Of a stretch of 34,874 nucleotides of DNA, positions 34,695 to 34,874 are shown piece after piece. Origin of the DNA: Pseudocalidococcus azoricus BACA0444 (GTDB lineage Bacteria > Cyanobacteriota > Cyanobacteriia > Thermosynechococcales > Thermosynechococcaceae); NCBI RefSeq assembly GCF_031729055.1, contig NZ_JAVMIP010000027.1, forward strand, positions 1-34,874, read 5' to 3'. A model generated the notes under the pieces. That model saw only the letters and a program-made list of their open reading frames with translations, did no database searches and was not told the DNA's origin. Both the position numbers and the translations under genes were made by a program. Within the stretch, counting starts at the first letter, position 1. Each line of letters starts with the position of its first letter.

Positions 34695-34874
34695 GCAAAC
34701 AGCAGTTGCTCATGAGAATATACCATACATATTAAGCTGAATAGAACGTAAAAGAAAGTGATCAATAAACAATTGAAATAACCACTTTACAGCTTTAAAC
34801 GTTTGGTAGAACCCTAAAGGTAATGATAGCCTTGGAAAAATCAAAGCTGAAGTCATTTGCATCCTTAATCTATG
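34691..34874 (-). mobile_element. End of a larger insertion sequence, cut by the window edge
   Basis: TATAGCAAACAGCAGTTGCT, then CATGAGAATAT, from 34691 matches the left end of copy B at about 26 of 34 positions, so it is another terminus of the same family. No opposite terminus appears before the window edge. On the minus strand a frame is open from the edge (34874) down to a TGA at 34710-34712, 54 codons, ending HFLLRSIQLNMYGIFS. That is the position expected of a transposase C-terminus. Possible parent element of the two MITEs; family not proven. Confidence 0.5.

Noticed and set aside
1..34874. CRISPR array
   Set aside because: No regularly spaced direct repeats were seen. The frequent CCAGGCC motif is irregularly spaced and inside genes.

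Overview
The window is chromosomal DNA from a unicellular cyanobacterium. The markers are PsaL and PsaI of photosystem I, Ycf34, DUF1997 and DUF4359 proteins, a pentapeptide-repeat protein, a SecA without the C-terminal zinc motif, and a CHASE2 adenylate cyclase. The PsaI peptide closely resembles that of the Thermosynechococcus lineage, which together with base composition suggests a relative of Thermosynechococcus or Synechococcus PCC 6312; this placement is inference. The motif CCAGGCCTGG and its core CAGGCC recur in almost every gene, and I did not see the usual cyanobacterial HIP1 octamer GCGATCGC.

Layout. 1-2.07 kb: a cryptochrome/photolyase-like gene disrupted at the window edge, a truncated coq4-like copy, and a deleted ISAs1-type insertion sequence with both inverted repeats. 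2.07-11.5 kb: mostly housekeeping genes, namely a CHASE2 cyclase, a small membrane protein, KDPG aldolase, a DUF1997 protein, a pentapeptide protein with a SirB1-like protein, an exported Pro-rich protein, dxr, a possible 31-residue membrane peptide, tsaC/sua5 and a DUF4359 protein.

11.5-15.25 kb: a mosaic accessory island bounded by tRNA-His on the left and valS on the right. It holds a second ISAs1 remnant, a full coq4-like gene, a DUF2188/antitoxin-tail protein next to an AT-rich RelA/SpoT-domain protein (a candidate toxSAS-like module), a 146-bp MITE, a decayed copy of the valS 5' end with two in-frame stops, and a DUF29 gene. A 41-bp sequence from the valS leader also occurs just before the coq4-like gene. 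This suggests that the valS upstream region was duplicated and the copy was then split by inserted genes.

15.25-34.5 kb: valS, a downstream toxin-antitoxin pair whose toxin seems to have lost its C-terminal core, a GFA-family protein, a TldD/PmbA protein, a cupin, an HlyD-type adaptor, ycf34, hslO, cobL (cbiET) behind a TpsB-type outer-membrane transporter, a CBS-containing site-2 protease, secA, psaL-psaI, a LapA-like protein, a CYTH protein and a conserved cyanobacterial protein. At the right edge a second MITE (147 bp) abuts what looks like the end of its parent insertion sequence, which runs out of the window.

The most unusual content is the 12-14.5 kb island (RelA/SpoT plus antitoxin-like pair), the related MITE/IS family, and the short peptide gene with its own promoter and terminator at 10.1-10.4 kb.
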